Under the pieces are notes generated by a model. That model worked only from the letters and a program-made list of their open reading frames with translations. It was not told the DNA's origin and did no database searches. DNA of 64,000 nt from Rhizocola hellebori (GTDB lineage Bacteria > Actinomycetota > Actinomycetes > Mycobacteriales > Micromonosporaceae). This document shows positions 16,564-27,312 of the stretch, piece after piece. Each line of letters starts with the position of its first letter. The first letter of the stretch is position 1. The stretch lies in the NCBI RefSeq assembly GCF_016862955.1, contig NZ_BONY01000011.1, positions 62,001-126,000 of the forward strand, read 5' to 3'. The position numbers were made by a program, and so were the translations under genes.

Positions 16564-16974
16564 CTATCCCTTGGCGCGCTGGTTGATCCGCACCTGGTTG
16601 CCCGCCGGGTCGCGGAACGCGCAGTCGCGGACGCCGAACGGCTGGTCGATGGGTTCCTGCAACACCTCGGCCCCGCTGGCCCGCACCCGCTCGAACGCCG
16701 CGTCGACGTCGTCGGTCTCCAGCACCAGGCCCGACAGCGATCCCTTGGCCAGCAGCTCACGCAGGGCCTGCGCGTCCTCGGCCGGGCGGGCCACACCGGC
16801 GGTCTGCAGCACCACGCCCAGGTCCGGCTGGGAGGCGGGCCCGACGGTCAGCCAGCGGGCGCCTTCCATGGCCACGTCCTGGCGTACTTCCAGGCCCAGC
16901 GCATCTCGGTAGAAGGCCAGCGCGGCCTCGTGATCGTCGACTTCCAGAAACGTGTATGCGACGGTGAAATCCAT
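16564..16974 (-). CDS. VOC (glyoxalase/bleomycin-resistance) family protein
   Basis: 136-aa protein with two beta-alpha-beta-beta-beta units. The first contains AYTFLEVDDHEAALAFYRDA and LTVGPASQPDLGVVLQ; the second LVLETDDVDAAFERVRASGA and the closing FRDPAGNQVRI, where the N/R-containing end replaces the usual metal-binding Glu-x-x. Such proteins are isomerases, dioxygenases or binding proteins. It is transcribed with the AraC gene 10 bp upstream. Confidence 0.88.
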   Translation of the reverse strand: MDFTVAYTFLEVDDHEAALAFYRDALGLEVRQDVAMEGARWLTVGPASQPDLGVVLQTAGVARPAEDAQALRELLAKGSLSGLVLETDDVDAAFERVRASGAEVLQEPIDQPFGVRDCAFRDPAGNQVRINQRAKG

Positions 16975-16984
16975 GACCCAAACG

Positions 16985-17404
16985 TTACGAGGCGGGGCTG
17001 GCCTGTGCTTCTCTGTTCCTGCTCGGCCGGGTGACGTGTTTGGCCCAGCAGCCCGGAACGACCGCCATTTCGGTGTGGTTACGCGCCCGGTAGGCGCTGG
17101 GGGTCTCGCCGACCAGCTCGGTGAAGCGGGAGCTGAACGAGCCCAGCGAGGTACACCCGACGGCCATGCACACATCGGTGACGCTCAGGTGGCCGATGCG
17201 CAGCAGCGCCTTGGCACGCTCGATGCGCCGGGTCATCAGATAGCTGTACGGCGTCTCGCCGTATGCGGCGCGAAACTGCCGGGAGAAATGGGCCGGAGAC
17301 ATGAACGCGGCCTGGGCCAGGGCCGGCACGTCCAGCGGGCGCGCGTAGTCACGGTCGATCAGGTCGCGGGCACGTCGCAGGTGCTTGAGCTCGTCGGGCC
17401 TCAC
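16985..17404 (-). CDS. AraC family transcriptional regulator
   Basis: 139-aa protein consisting mostly of the two AraC helix-turn-helix units: ALAQAAFMSPAHFSRQFRAA with GETPYSYLMTRRIERAKALL, then SVTDVCMAVGCTSLGSFSSR with FTELVGETPSAYRAR. No ligand-binding domain is present. GTG start. It is followed at once by the VOC gene, a recurrent AraC-VOC pair in which the VOC protein may be the effector or the target enzyme. A divergent gene lies 129 bp away. Confidence 0.92.
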   Translation of the reverse strand: MRPDELKHLRRARDLIDRDYARPLDVPALAQAAFMSPAHFSRQFRAAYGETPYSYLMTRRIERAKALLRIGHLSVTDVCMAVGCTSLGSFSSRFTELVGETPSAYRARNHTEMAVVPGCWAKHVTRPSRNREAQASPAS

Positions 17405-17533
17405 CGAACCAGCATAAGGCTCCCCCGAGACAGACCTTCATAGGATGATAAGTCCGTTTTGAAGCCCTGGGCTGGTGCCAGAAGCCCTGGTCTGACGTAG
17501 CGCGCCCGGGGCAGGGATTGTAGGTTCGTCTTC

Positions 17534-18424
17534 ATGTTCGACGTGGGCTTCTGGGAGAAGGTCAAGGCAGACGATATGAGTCTGCCGGCCGGGCACTCGA
17601 AGGATTTGCTGATCGAGGAGCTGGAGCATCTGCTGCGCTCCTCCGACGCGCATCAGCGCGACACACTCGCCTTCGAGATTCTGGGCGAGTGGATCCTGGC
17701 CGGTTACCTCGACCACGACCTGGAAGACTTCGGCGACCGCATGTGCGCGGCGCTGTTCCGGGGGCTGGGTGACCGGGACAACGACTCGGTGTTCGGCCGC
17801 AGCTTCGGCGCGCTGTGCCTGGGTTTGGCCATCGAAAGGGACAACACCGCGTCGCTGGTCGGCGCCGAGGTGGTGCAGCGGTGGCTGGGCGCCTTCCTGA
17901 TGTGGTGGGAGCTGGAGAACGACCTGCGCGGGGTGACCGATCCGCAGCGCGGCGTCGCCCACGCGGTGGCGCATGGCGCTGACCTGTTCATGGCGGTGGC
18001 CCGCAGCCGGCATCTGCAGCCCGAGCAGGCCAAGGTGTTGCTGGGCAGCATCGTGGTGCGGCTGCGCATGAGCGATGGGACGGCTTTCCTGCTCGGCGAG
18101 GAGGACAGGCTCGCCTACGCGACGATGGCGTTGCTGCACCGCGGCGACATCTCGGCCGCGGACTTCCGCGAAGCGATCAGCCCGCTGAGTCACCTGGGCC
18201 GCGCCGAGCAGCGCACCGACCTCGACCCGGCCGCCTACGCCCGGCTCAACTCGCTGAATTGGCTGCGCGCGGTGTACCTGCAGCTGCACCTGGGTGTGCA
18301 GGCAATGCCGTGGCACGCCGACAGCTCACATTTCACCCGCCCGGTCGCCGACCGCGACGCGATGCTTTCCGTGCTCAAAGAGGTGCTGCGGTACTACTCC
18401 TATTGGTTCGCCGATAGGGTGTGA
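17534..18424 (+). CDS. DUF2785 family protein
   Basis: 296-aa helical protein. The family hallmark is RGVAHAVAHGADLFMAVARS near residue 140. ALLHRGDISAADFREAISPL and LNWLRAVYLQLHLG are also typical. No signal or membrane segment. The function of DUF2785 is unknown. The O-methyltransferase gene starts just beyond the stop, so they are co-transcribed. The 129-bp upstream gap contains a direct repeat GAAGCCCTGG (near 17460 and 17480). Confidence 0.82.
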   Translation: MFDVGFWEKVKADDMSLPAGHSKDLLIEELEHLLRSSDAHQRDTLAFEILGEWILAGYLDHDLEDFGDRMCAALFRGLGDRDNDSVFGRSFGALCLGLAIERDNTASLVGAEVVQRWLGAFLMWWELENDLRGVTDPQRGVAHAVAHGADLFMAVARSRHLQPEQAKVLLGSIVVRLRMSDGTAFLLGEEDRLAYATMALLHRGDISAADFREAISPLSHLGRAEQRTDLDPAAYARLNSLNWLRAVYLQLHLGVQAMPWHADSSHFTRPVADRDAMLSVLKEVLRYYSYWFADRV

Positions 18425-18426
18425 TC

Positions 18427-19086
18427 ATGGCGGAAGAGCTCTGGAATGCGGTGGACGACTACATCGGCGAGCGTCTCGTCGGCGAGGACGCGGCGTTACA
18501 CGAGGTGGCTAAGGCCAGCGAGATGGCGGGGCTACCAGCCATCGCCGTGGCGCCCAATCAGGGCAAGCTGCTTCACCTCTATGCCAAGATGATCGGCGCG
18601 AAGCGGGTGCTGGAGATCGGCACGCTGGGTGGTTACAGCACGATCTGGCTGGCGCGGGCGCTGCCCGCCGACGGTCTGGTGGTGACCCTGGAGTACAGCC
18701 CCGAGCATGCCGAGGTGGCCGAGGCCAACATCGCCCACGCGGGCGTGGCCGACCGGGTGCAGGTGCGCGTGGGCGCTGCCCTTGACCTGCTGCCCGACCT
18801 GGCCGGCGAGGCACCCTTCGACCTGGTGTTCATCGATGCCGACAAGCAGAACAACGCGAACTATTTCCAGTGGGCGCTGCGGCTGACCAAACCGGGGTCG
18901 GTGATCGTGGTCGACAACGCGGTGCGGGGCGGCGCGATTGCCGATCCTTCCCGTGATTCGTCAGATGTGGTGGGGACAAGGCAGCTCTACGACGTGGTCA
19001 GCGCGGAAACCCGGGTCACGGCCACAGCGGTGCAGACCGTGGGCGCGAAGGGTCACGACGGTTTCCTGATCGCACGGGTCAACTAG
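18427..19086 (+). CDS. O-methyltransferase (CCoAOMT-like)
   Basis: 219-aa SAM-dependent enzyme of the cation-dependent catechol/caffeoyl-CoA O-methyltransferase family. Motif I is KRVLEIGTLGGYSTIWLARA, the ribose site LVVTLEYSPEH, the metal-binding FIDADKQNNANYF, and VIVVDNAVRGG. ATG 18427 has AGGGTG about 8 nt upstream; GTG 18421 is the alternative. The native acceptor is not predictable. Confidence 0.9.
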   Translation: MAEELWNAVDDYIGERLVGEDAALHEVAKASEMAGLPAIAVAPNQGKLLHLYAKMIGAKRVLEIGTLGGYSTIWLARALPADGLVVTLEYSPEHAEVAEANIAHAGVADRVQVRVGAALDLLPDLAGEAPFDLVFIDADKQNNANYFQWALRLTKPGSVIVVDNAVRGGAIADPSRDSSDVVGTRQLYDVVSAETRVTATAVQTVGAKGHDGFLIARVN

Positions 19087-19090
19087 CTAG

Positions 19091-20647
19091 CTAGCCGCAC
19101 AGGTCGGTGAAGTTGTCGGCGGCGGCCGCGGCGATGTCTTCGTGGCCCAGCCAGCGACGCCGCCACAGGTCGGCGGCCACCTCGGTGCCCCAATCGGCGT
19201 GCTCGAGCAGCAGCGCGGCGGTCAGCGCGTTGGCCAGGCGCAGGGCCAGGCCGCGAGCGCCGGCGACGACCGCGGTGGAGGCCGGGTCTTTGCGCACCAA
19301 CGCTATTTCGTCGCGCAGCGAGGCCGTGGTTTGCGCCAGCGACGGGTGGGTGTCCAATCTGGACAGCACCGCTTCGGCGTGCCCGGCGACGACGGCGCGC
19401 ACCACGTCGAGGGCGAGCACGTTGGTGGTGCCTTCCCAGATCGGCAGGACCTGCGCGTCGCGCAGCAGCCGCGGGATGCCGGTGTCCTCGACGTATCCGG
19501 CGCCGCCGAAGCATTCGACGTATTCGCTGGCGTTGGCGACGGCGAGTTTGCCGGTGGCGAGTTTGGCCAGCGGGGCGACCAGGCGCAGCTCGGCCTCCTG
19601 CGCCTGCTGCATCAGCGAGAAGGCGTGGCCGGTGAGCACGAACGCGCCGGCGGTGTCCACGGCCAAGGTGGCCAGGGTGGCCCGGTGCAGCGGCGAGACG
19701 GCAAGCCTTCCCCCGGCGACGTTGCGGGCGGCGGCGAAGGCCAGCGCGTAGTCCAGCCCGCGGCGCATGCCGCTGGACGCGGCGGCCGCGTTGTGCAGAC
19801 GGGTCACCACCACCAGGGTCATCATCCGGGCCAGCCCGCCGTGGGCCGGGTCGCCCAGCGCCATGGCGGTCACGTCGGCCAGGCCGACCTCGGCGGTGGG
19901 CAGGGCCCGCGTGCCGAGCTTGTCCTTGAGCCGGTGCACGGTGATCCCGGGCTGATCGCGTTCGATGAGAAACGGTGCCAGGAAACGGGTTCCGCTATCG
20001 GCCCCCTCGGGGCGGGCCAGCGCGATGGCGATCGGGGAGTCGATCGCCGAGCAGAACCACTTCTCCCCCGTCACGCGCCAGCCATCCGCGTCGCGGCGGG
20101 CCACGGTGCCGGTACCGGAAAGGTCGGAACCGCCGGTGGACTCGGTCATCCACTGCCCGCTGGTGGCGGCCTGCGCCGGGTCGGTGGAGGTCAGCCGATC
20201 CAGCCAGGCGTTGGGCTCCCCCAGGCCGCTGATCAGCGCCGCGGCGCCGTCGGACATGGCCACCGGGCAGGAGAAGACCGCCGACTCGGGGCCGTAGAGG
20301 TGAAGCAGCGCGTGCTGCAGCACCCGTGACCCGCCCGGCCTATACGGCTCGGCGACCAGCCCGTGGCGGGCTGCGGCCTCGCGCAGCGTCTGCCACCCGG
20401 CCGAGGTCTGGATGTGGTTGATGCGCTTGCCCCACGGGTCGTAGCGCACCAGCTCAGGCGGGTGGGCTTCGGCGTCGCGGTGTGCCTGCAGCAGCGGCCC
20501 GGTCACGTCGGCGGCCAGCGCCTCGAGCCTGGGCCGGGCGGCCGCGTGGCCCTGTTCGCCCAGGTGCCTTTCCAGCCACGAGCGCAGCAGCCGGTCGCCA
20601 CCGTAGGGGTCGGCCGGTGGCGGCAGCGTCTGCACGAAACGTCCCAT
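19091..20647 (-). CDS. acyl-CoA dehydrogenase, AidB-like
   Basis: 518-aa flavoprotein. It has the long N-terminal extension of the AidB/isovaleryl-CoA dehydrogenase-like branch (RINHIQTSAGWQTLREAAAR). FAD-contact motifs are QWMTESTGGSDLSGT and GEKWFCSAIDSP; the C-terminal helical half holds YVECFGGAGYVEDTGIPRLL and the candidate catalytic Glu in LPIWEGTTNVLALDV. The family acts on acyl-CoA substrates or, for AidB, in alkylation resistance; the exact role is not evident. It is a single-gene unit. Confidence 0.9.
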   Translation of the reverse strand: MGRFVQTLPPPADPYGGDRLLRSWLERHLGEQGHAAARPRLEALAADVTGPLLQAHRDAEAHPPELVRYDPWGKRINHIQTSAGWQTLREAAARHGLVAEPYRPGGSRVLQHALLHLYGPESAVFSCPVAMSDGAAALISGLGEPNAWLDRLTSTDPAQAATSGQWMTESTGGSDLSGTGTVARRDADGWRVTGEKWFCSAIDSPIAIALARPEGADSGTRFLAPFLIERDQPGITVHRLKDKLGTRALPTAEVGLADVTAMALGDPAHGGLARMMTLVVVTRLHNAAAASSGMRRGLDYALAFAAARNVAGGRLAVSPLHRATLATLAVDTAGAFVLTGHAFSLMQQAQEAELRLVAPLAKLATGKLAVANASEYVECFGGAGYVEDTGIPRLLRDAQVLPIWEGTTNVLALDVVRAVVAGHAEAVLSRLDTHPSLAQTTASLRDEIALVRKDPASTAVVAGARGLALRLANALTAALLLEHADWGTEVAADLWRRRWLGHEDIAAAAADNFTDLCG

Positions 20648-20669
20648 GAGCCGCAGCTTACTTACTCAC

Positions 20670-21074
20670 TCACTTCCAGGCGTCGCGAACCGTGTCGGCA
20701 AAGGACTGGGCATCGGCGTCGTCGGCGTATTTGGTACGCGGCCAGAAAAATCCTTTGAGGCCGTCCTTCTTGCGCCGGGGCACCACATGCGCGTGCAGGT
20801 GCGGCACGCTCTGGCTGATCCGGTTGTTCATCGCCACGAACGTGCCGTCGGCCTGCAGCCCTTCCTCGACCGCCCGCGCCGCGGCCTGGACGCGTTCGAA
20901 GAACGGGCCGACCTCGGGCAGGTCGATCAGCGTTTCGATGTGCGGGCGCGGAATGACCAGCACGTGTCCTTTGAAGACGGGGCGGGTGTCCAGGAACGCC
21001 ACCACCGCATCGTCGGAGTGAACCATGAACGCGGGTTGCTTGCCTGCGGCAATAGCGCAGAAGAGACATTCCAT
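20670..21074 (-). CDS. HIT family protein (histidine-triad hydrolase)
   Basis: 134-aa nucleotide-binding hydrolase. The zinc-like start CLFCAIAAGK, GHVLVIPRPHIETL and the catalytic triad SVPHLHAHVVPRRKKDGLKG (H-x-H-x-H) are present. Substrates of the family are adenylated or nucleotidylated conjugates (AMP-NH-R, Ap4A, UDP-sugars). ATG 21074 gives the classical length. It is 22 bp downstream of the divergent hydrolase gene's start. Confidence 0.94.
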   Translation of the reverse strand: MECLFCAIAAGKQPAFMVHSDDAVVAFLDTRPVFKGHVLVIPRPHIETLIDLPEVGPFFERVQAAARAVEEGLQADGTFVAMNNRISQSVPHLHAHVVPRRKKDGLKGFFWPRTKYADDADAQSFADTVRDAWK

Positions 21075-21097
21075 TCAAAGGTTCATACCATCGTTGA

Positions 21098-21706
21098 ATG
21101 TCCTTGCAAACGTTGCCTGCCCCAGCCGGCCCGACCCGGGTTGAGGGCGATCCCGATCGGGTCGGGCTGCTGCTGCCCGGTGTCGGCTATGCACCGGACC
21201 GCCCGCTGCTCCATTTCGCGCGAAGCGTGCTGGTCAGCCTGGGATGGACGACGCAGGAGGTGTGGTGGCCGCAGGTGGTGCCGCCGGAGCGGGCCGCGCA
21301 ACGCGACTGGGTGGACGAACAGCTGCTCGCGGCCCTGCAGGCGGAATCGGCGTCGAAGGTGATCCTGGTGGGTAAGTCGCTGGGCACCTTCGGGGCGCGG
21401 GTGGCGGCGCAGCGGCAGCTGCCCGCGATCTGGCTGACCCCGGCGCTCAACCGGGAGGAAAACGTCGCCGACCTGCGCCGGGCCAGCGCGCCCACGCTGC
21501 TGATCGGCAGCACCGGCGACCGGTCATGGGTGGCGCAGGAAGCCCGAAATCTGGAGCGCGACTGCCCGGCGATCGCCTACCTGGAGTTCGAGAGCCTCGA
21601 CCACGCGCTGGAGATCAAAGTGGATCCGGTGCATTCGGTGGAGGTGCTCAAACGGGTGGTGCAGGCGATGGAACGCTTCGTCGGCGATCAGGTCCACACC
21701 AGATAG
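21098..21706 (+). CDS. alpha/beta-hydrolase fold protein
   Basis: 202-aa protein. Nucleophile elbow GKSLGT (G-x-S-x-G/T) follows VILVG; the acid is in LLIGSTGDRSW and the base in ESLDHALEI, giving a complete Ser-Asp-His set. The N-terminal GLLLPGVGYAPDRPLL is the oxyanion region. Small proteins of this type are esterase-like with unknown substrate. The 3' end overlaps the convergent gene by 19 bp. Confidence 0.82.
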   Translation: MSLQTLPAPAGPTRVEGDPDRVGLLLPGVGYAPDRPLLHFARSVLVSLGWTTQEVWWPQVVPPERAAQRDWVDEQLLAALQAESASKVILVGKSLGTFGARVAAQRQLPAIWLTPALNREENVADLRRASAPTLLIGSTGDRSWVAQEARNLERDCPAIAYLEFESLDHALEIKVDPVHSVEVLKRVVQAMERFVGDQVHTR

Positions 21707-22584
21707 GACACGGTGATGGCCTCACCCGTTCCGGTGATGTTCAGGCGGGCCCAGCGCCCCCCGGAGGTGTGCACGCACAGCCACTGACCGGGGGCCAGAC
21801 CGGTGATGTCGCGGTCGAGCCGTGCGGTGCTCAGCGACTGGCACGCCTGCTGGCTGGGCATGCCGGACATGCGTTCAAGCCGTTTGCCGTGGTCGGCTGC
21901 CTTGAGACTGGTACCGCTGTCGGCCACGATGTCGAGATCGCCGCTGGCCTGACCGGTGTCCAGGTCCACCCCCTGCCCGCTGGCCAGGGTGGCTGTTGCG
22001 GTGCGCAGGGCAGCCGATGGTGCTGGCGCGGTGGTGGGCGGCGGCTGTGTGGCCGCGACCGCCTGCTGAGCCGGCGAGGTCTTCGCTGATGGTGCCTCGG
22101 TGCCCGAGGCGGGCGCTGTCGAAGGCGAGGCAGGCCCGGCCACCGGTGTGGTGTCCCATCTGCTGACTACGAGCAGGGCGAGGGTGACGACAGCGGCCGC
22201 GGCCGCGATGAGAAGGCCGTGGCGGTAGGTCCAGCGCGACGCGGCGGCCGGGCCGCGGCGCGGTGGCGGCGGCTCGATGGCCGGCTCGGCTTGCCGTTGC
22301 GCGGCGTTGAGCTCGTGGTAGATCCGCATCCACGCGTCGATCTGCATGCTGTCGTAGTGGCATGCGGCCAGCAGGCCGACGACGATCTGCCAGCTCGGCA
22401 ACGTCGGCTGGCCCAGCGCCTGGACCACCGCCGCGGGTTCCAGGTCGTAGCCGCGGTCGTGGGCGCGCCCCTGGATCTCCCAGAACGACAGCCCGGAATC
22501 GGCCCGCACGTGGCGCAGCAGCTCAACGAACTGCTCCGGAGTGCTGGCGCCGGTCGGGTCTTGCTGCCTGTGCTTGGCCGCCAC
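21688..22584 (-). CDS. one-pass membrane protein: HTH-like cytoplasmic domain, linker, conserved ectodomain (paralogue 1)
   Basis: 298-aa protein. Residues about 15-95 are a helix-turn-helix-like cytoplasmic domain (TPEQFVELLRHVRADSGLSF, WQIVVGLLAACHYDS). One membrane helix follows (LLIAAAAAVVTLALLVVS), then a 60-residue Ser/Pro/Ala/Thr linker and a C-terminal outer domain with GVDLDTGQASGD, GQWLCVHTSGGRWARLNITG and TVSYLVW. A closely similar architecture is encoded at 23532-24572. The layout resembles RsiX/RodZ-like sensors in which the outer domain binds a ligand and the inside binds DNA or partners; the function is unknown. Confidence 0.72.
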   Translation of the reverse strand: MAAKHRQQDPTGASTPEQFVELLRHVRADSGLSFWEIQGRAHDRGYDLEPAAVVQALGQPTLPSWQIVVGLLAACHYDSMQIDAWMRIYHELNAAQRQAEPAIEPPPPRRGPAAASRWTYRHGLLIAAAAAVVTLALLVVSRWDTTPVAGPASPSTAPASGTEAPSAKTSPAQQAVAATQPPPTTAPAPSAALRTATATLASGQGVDLDTGQASGDLDIVADSGTSLKAADHGKRLERMSGMPSQQACQSLSTARLDRDITGLAPGQWLCVHTSGGRWARLNITGTGEAITVSYLVWT

Positions 22585-22652
22585 GAACGCGAATACTAGG
22601 CCCGCGAAAACCCGAAGGCATCCGCAGGGCTGTCGCCTCTACCATTTGCGCC

Positions 22653-23504
22653 GTGTACGAAAACTGGATCTCTTCCGTGGTGCCTGCCCCGTTGACAGGA
22701 CCTGTCGAGGTGACCAAGGACCGGCCGTGGTCCTTGGTGGCCAAGGTGCCCACCGAGTCGGGGCTGTTCTGGTTCAAGGAGAACCGCGGCCAGACCCTGT
22801 ACGAGGCGGGCCTGATGCAGGCGCTGTGGCAGTGGGCGCCCGACGCCGTGCTGCAGCCGGTGGCCGTGCACGAGCAGCGGGGCTGGTCGCTGCTGCCCGA
22901 CGGCGGGCCGACCCTGCGCGAGACCGGCGAGGTCGACTGGCCCGCCATGCTGACCCTTTTCGCCCAGCTGCAACGCGACCTCGCCGGGCGTGCCGACCAG
23001 ATGCTCGCGCTCGGGGTTCCCGATCATCGGCCGGCGAAGCTGGCGGAGCTGGCCGCGACGCTGCCGATGCCCGAGGGCGCGCTGCCCGTGCTGCAACGGC
23101 ATTGCGAAGAGCTGGCCGCCAGCGTGATCCCGGCGTCGATCCAGCACGACGACCTGCACGACGGCAACGTTTTCAGCTCGGGCAGGTTCTTCGACTGGGG
23201 TGATGCCAGCGTGCAGCACCCGTTCGGGGTGTTGCTGGTGTCGTTGCGGGTCGCCGCCGACAAGCTCGGTGTTGAGGACGGCGACCCCAGCCTGGCGCCG
23301 CTGCGCGACGCCTATCTTCGGGTCTGGTCAGATCTGGCTTCGCCTGAGCAGCTGCTGCGCGAGGCCGAGCTGGCCGTGCAGGTGGCCAAGGTGAGCCGGG
23401 CGCTGTCGTGGCAGCGGTCGCTGGTCAACGCGACACAGCCGCACGACTTCGGCGACCCGGTCACCGGCTGGCTCGCCGAGCTGCTCGTCAACACGCCGCG
23501 CTGA
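22653..23504 (+). CDS. aminoglycoside phosphotransferase (APH)-like kinase
   Basis: 283-aa protein of the APH/choline-kinase fold. The catalytic loop IQHDDLHDGNVF has D and N in place; RFFDWGDASVQHPFG is the metal-binding DWG equivalent. The N-lobe lysine is probably in GLFWFKENRG. The GTG at 22653 is preferred; the upstream frame is shadow. The true substrate may be a small metabolite rather than an antibiotic. It lies between the two paralogous membrane proteins on the other strand. Confidence 0.85.
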   Translation: MYENWISSVVPAPLTGPVEVTKDRPWSLVAKVPTESGLFWFKENRGQTLYEAGLMQALWQWAPDAVLQPVAVHEQRGWSLLPDGGPTLRETGEVDWPAMLTLFAQLQRDLAGRADQMLALGVPDHRPAKLAELAATLPMPEGALPVLQRHCEELAASVIPASIQHDDLHDGNVFSSGRFFDWGDASVQHPFGVLLVSLRVAADKLGVEDGDPSLAPLRDAYLRVWSDLASPEQLLREAELAVQVAKVSRALSWQRSLVNATQPHDFGDPVTGWLAELLVNTPR

Positions 23505-23531
23505 GCCGGCGGCGGCTCGGCGCGGCCGGGG

Positions 23532-24572
23532 TCAGCTCCAGACGGTGTAGGCGACCTTGAGGGTGTTGCCGACGGCGGTGATGTTCAGGCGGGCCAGGCG
23601 CCGCTCGGAGGTGTGCACGCACAACCATTCGCCGACCGCCAGATTGTCGACCCAGTTGTCCCAGTCGCGGTTGGACAGTGCGTCGCAGGACTGCTTGGTC
23701 GGCGTGCCGGGGACGTCGGCGAGCTGGCTGCCGTTGCTGCGGGCCAGGGTGTCGCTGTTGAACCGGTAGAAGTCGGGCTCCCCCTCGGTCTGCCCGGTGT
23801 CCAGGTCGAAGCCCTGGTTGCCGATCAGCGCCACCACACCGCTGCGCAGCACGCCCGGATCGGCCGGCGGCGGAGGCGGTGGGGGCGGCAGCGGGGCAGG
23901 GGGCGCGCTGGTGCGGACGGGCGGCTTGGCCGTGGTGGTCACCGGGGCCGGGGTGGTCGGCGCGGCCGGCTCGGTGGGCGAGGGCAGCACCACGGGCTCG
24001 TCGGTGGCGGACGGCTGCGGCTCGGCTTGGCTGGTGCGCGGCGCCGGGACGGTCTGGTCCCCCGCCACGGTGTCGGGCTCGCTGCCGAACAGGTTGAACA
24101 GCATCAGCGGTACCACGATCAGAGCGGCCAGCACTGAAGCGGCGATGGCGAAGTGTTTGGGGCCCAGCCGTGAGGGCGTCGCCGGGGCCGTGGCGAGCAC
24201 CAGCGGCGGCACGATGACCGGCTCGACGTCGAGCGGCTCCTGCACGGCGGTCTCGGCCGGCGGCGCGGCGACCGGCTGCGCCGGGGCGGCCAGGTCGTGG
24301 TAGACGCGCATCCACCGGTCGATGGCCATGCCGCCCAGCCCGCAGGCGGTCAGCACCCCGGTGACCGTCTGCCATGGCGGCAGGGTCGGCAGCAGGTCCA
24401 GGTCGCGGGCCAGTGTTACCGGGTCGAGGTCGTAGCCGCGCTGCCTGGCGCGCTCTGCGATCTCCACAATGCTCAGACCCGATGCCGCCCGGGCCTGGCG
24501 CAGCAGCTGCATGAACTCTTCCGGCGTCCGGGCACGGGACGGATCAAGGTCGTCCTGATTGGATGTTGCCAT
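23532..24572 (-). CDS. one-pass membrane protein: HTH-like cytoplasmic domain, Pro-rich linker, conserved ectodomain (paralogue 2)
   Basis: 346-aa paralogue of the protein encoded at 21688-22584. N-terminal domain TPEEFMQLLRQARAASGLSI, then VEIAERARQRGYDLDPV; membrane helix in IAASVLAALIVVPLMLF; a long linker with a run of eight to nine prolines; ectodomain with GFDLDTGQTEGEPDF, CDALSNRDWDNW, GEWLCVHTSERRLARLNITA and VAYTVW. The shared ectodomain motif (D-L-D-T-G-Q and E/QWLCVHTS) marks a conserved module. ATG 24572 follows a GGGGAGGAAG-like site. Confidence 0.73.
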   Translation of the reverse strand: MATSNQDDLDPSRARTPEEFMQLLRQARAASGLSIVEIAERARQRGYDLDPVTLARDLDLLPTLPPWQTVTGVLTACGLGGMAIDRWMRVYHDLAAPAQPVAAPPAETAVQEPLDVEPVIVPPLVLATAPATPSRLGPKHFAIAASVLAALIVVPLMLFNLFGSEPDTVAGDQTVPAPRTSQAEPQPSATDEPVVLPSPTEPAAPTTPAPVTTTAKPPVRTSAPPAPLPPPPPPPPADPGVLRSGVVALIGNQGFDLDTGQTEGEPDFYRFNSDTLARSNGSQLADVPGTPTKQSCDALSNRDWDNWVDNLAVGEWLCVHTSERRLARLNITAVGNTLKVAYTVWS

Positions 24573-24640
24573 GTCTTCCTCCCCTGTGTGCTGCGCACCC
24601 AGGCGAATATAGGCCCCGCGCCGCGCCGCGGCATCCCGGG

Positions 24641-25387
24641 TCACTTCGATCTGCGGCCCGCCCGGCGGTAGTCCCTGTTGAGCTGGGCAATCGTGGTCAA
24701 CGGGATTCCCTTGGGGCACACCGACGTGCACTCGCCGGTGTTGGTGCAGCCGCCGAACCCGGCTTCGTCGTGCGCGTGCAGCATGTCGAGCACCCGTGAG
24801 TCCCGTTCGGGCTGGCCCTGCGGAAGCAGGCCCAGGTGGGTGATCTTCGCCGCGGTGAACAGCATGCCCGAACCGTTGGGGCAGGCCGCGACGCACGCCC
24901 CGCAGCCTATGCAGGTGGCCGCCTCGAAGGCGTTGTCGGCGTCGGCTTTGGGCACCGGCATCGCGTGAGCGTCGGGGGCCGACCCGGTGGGTGCGGAGAT
25001 GAACCCGCCGGCCGCGATGACCCGGTCGAAGGCGCTGCGGTCGACGACGAGATCCTTGACCACGGGGAAGGCGCGGGCCCGCCACGGCTCGATGTCGATG
25101 ACCTGGCCGTCCTTGAAGTGGCGCATATGCAGCTGGCAGGTGGTGGTGGCCTTCTGTGGCCCGTGCGGTACACCGTTGATGACCAGAGAGCACATGCCGC
25201 AGATGCCTTCGCGGCAGTCGTGGTCGAAGGCGACCGGCTCCTCGCCCTGCACGGTGAGCTGTTCGTTGAGCACGTCGAGCATTTCCAGGAACGACATGTC
25301 CGGCGACACGTCGTGCAGCGTGTAGCCGACCATCTTGCCGCGCTCGCCGGGCGACGCCTGCCGCCAGATCCTCAGGTTCAGTTTCAT
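24641..25387 (-). CDS. sdhB: succinate dehydrogenase iron-sulfur subunit
   Basis: 248-aa subunit carrying electrons from the flavoprotein to the quinone site. The N-terminal [2Fe-2S] ligands are in [11 protein letters not shown] and TTTC; the [4Fe-4S]/[3Fe-4S] ligands are in [13 protein letters not shown] and [16 protein letters not shown]. It directly abuts sdhA (no gap) and is the last gene of the operon. The sequence fits the actinobacterial, menaquinone-type Sdh rather than the E. coli type. Confidence 0.97.
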   Translation of the reverse strand: MKLNLRIWRQASPGERGKMVGYTLHDVSPDMSFLEMLDVLNEQLTVQGEEPVAFDHDCREGICGMCSLVINGVPHGPQKATTTCQLHMRHFKDGQVIDIEPWRARAFPVVKDLVVDRSAFDRVIAAGGFISAPTGSAPDAHAMPVPKADADNAFEAATCIGCGACVAACPNGSGMLFTAAKITHLGLLPQGQPERDSRVLDMLHAHDEAGFGGCTNTGECTSVCPKGIPLTTIAQLNRDYRRAGRRSK

Positions 25388-27310
<1,923 letters not shown>

Positions 27311-27312
27311 CG

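Noticed and set aside
17460-17490. Direct repeat GAAGCCCTGG upstream of the DUF2785 gene
   Set aside because: Two copies only, with no symmetry or spacing that indicates an operator.
19083-19094. CTAGCTAGCTAG tract at the O-methyltransferase stop
   Set aside because: Short tandem of stop-like tetramers; not clearly a regulatory element.
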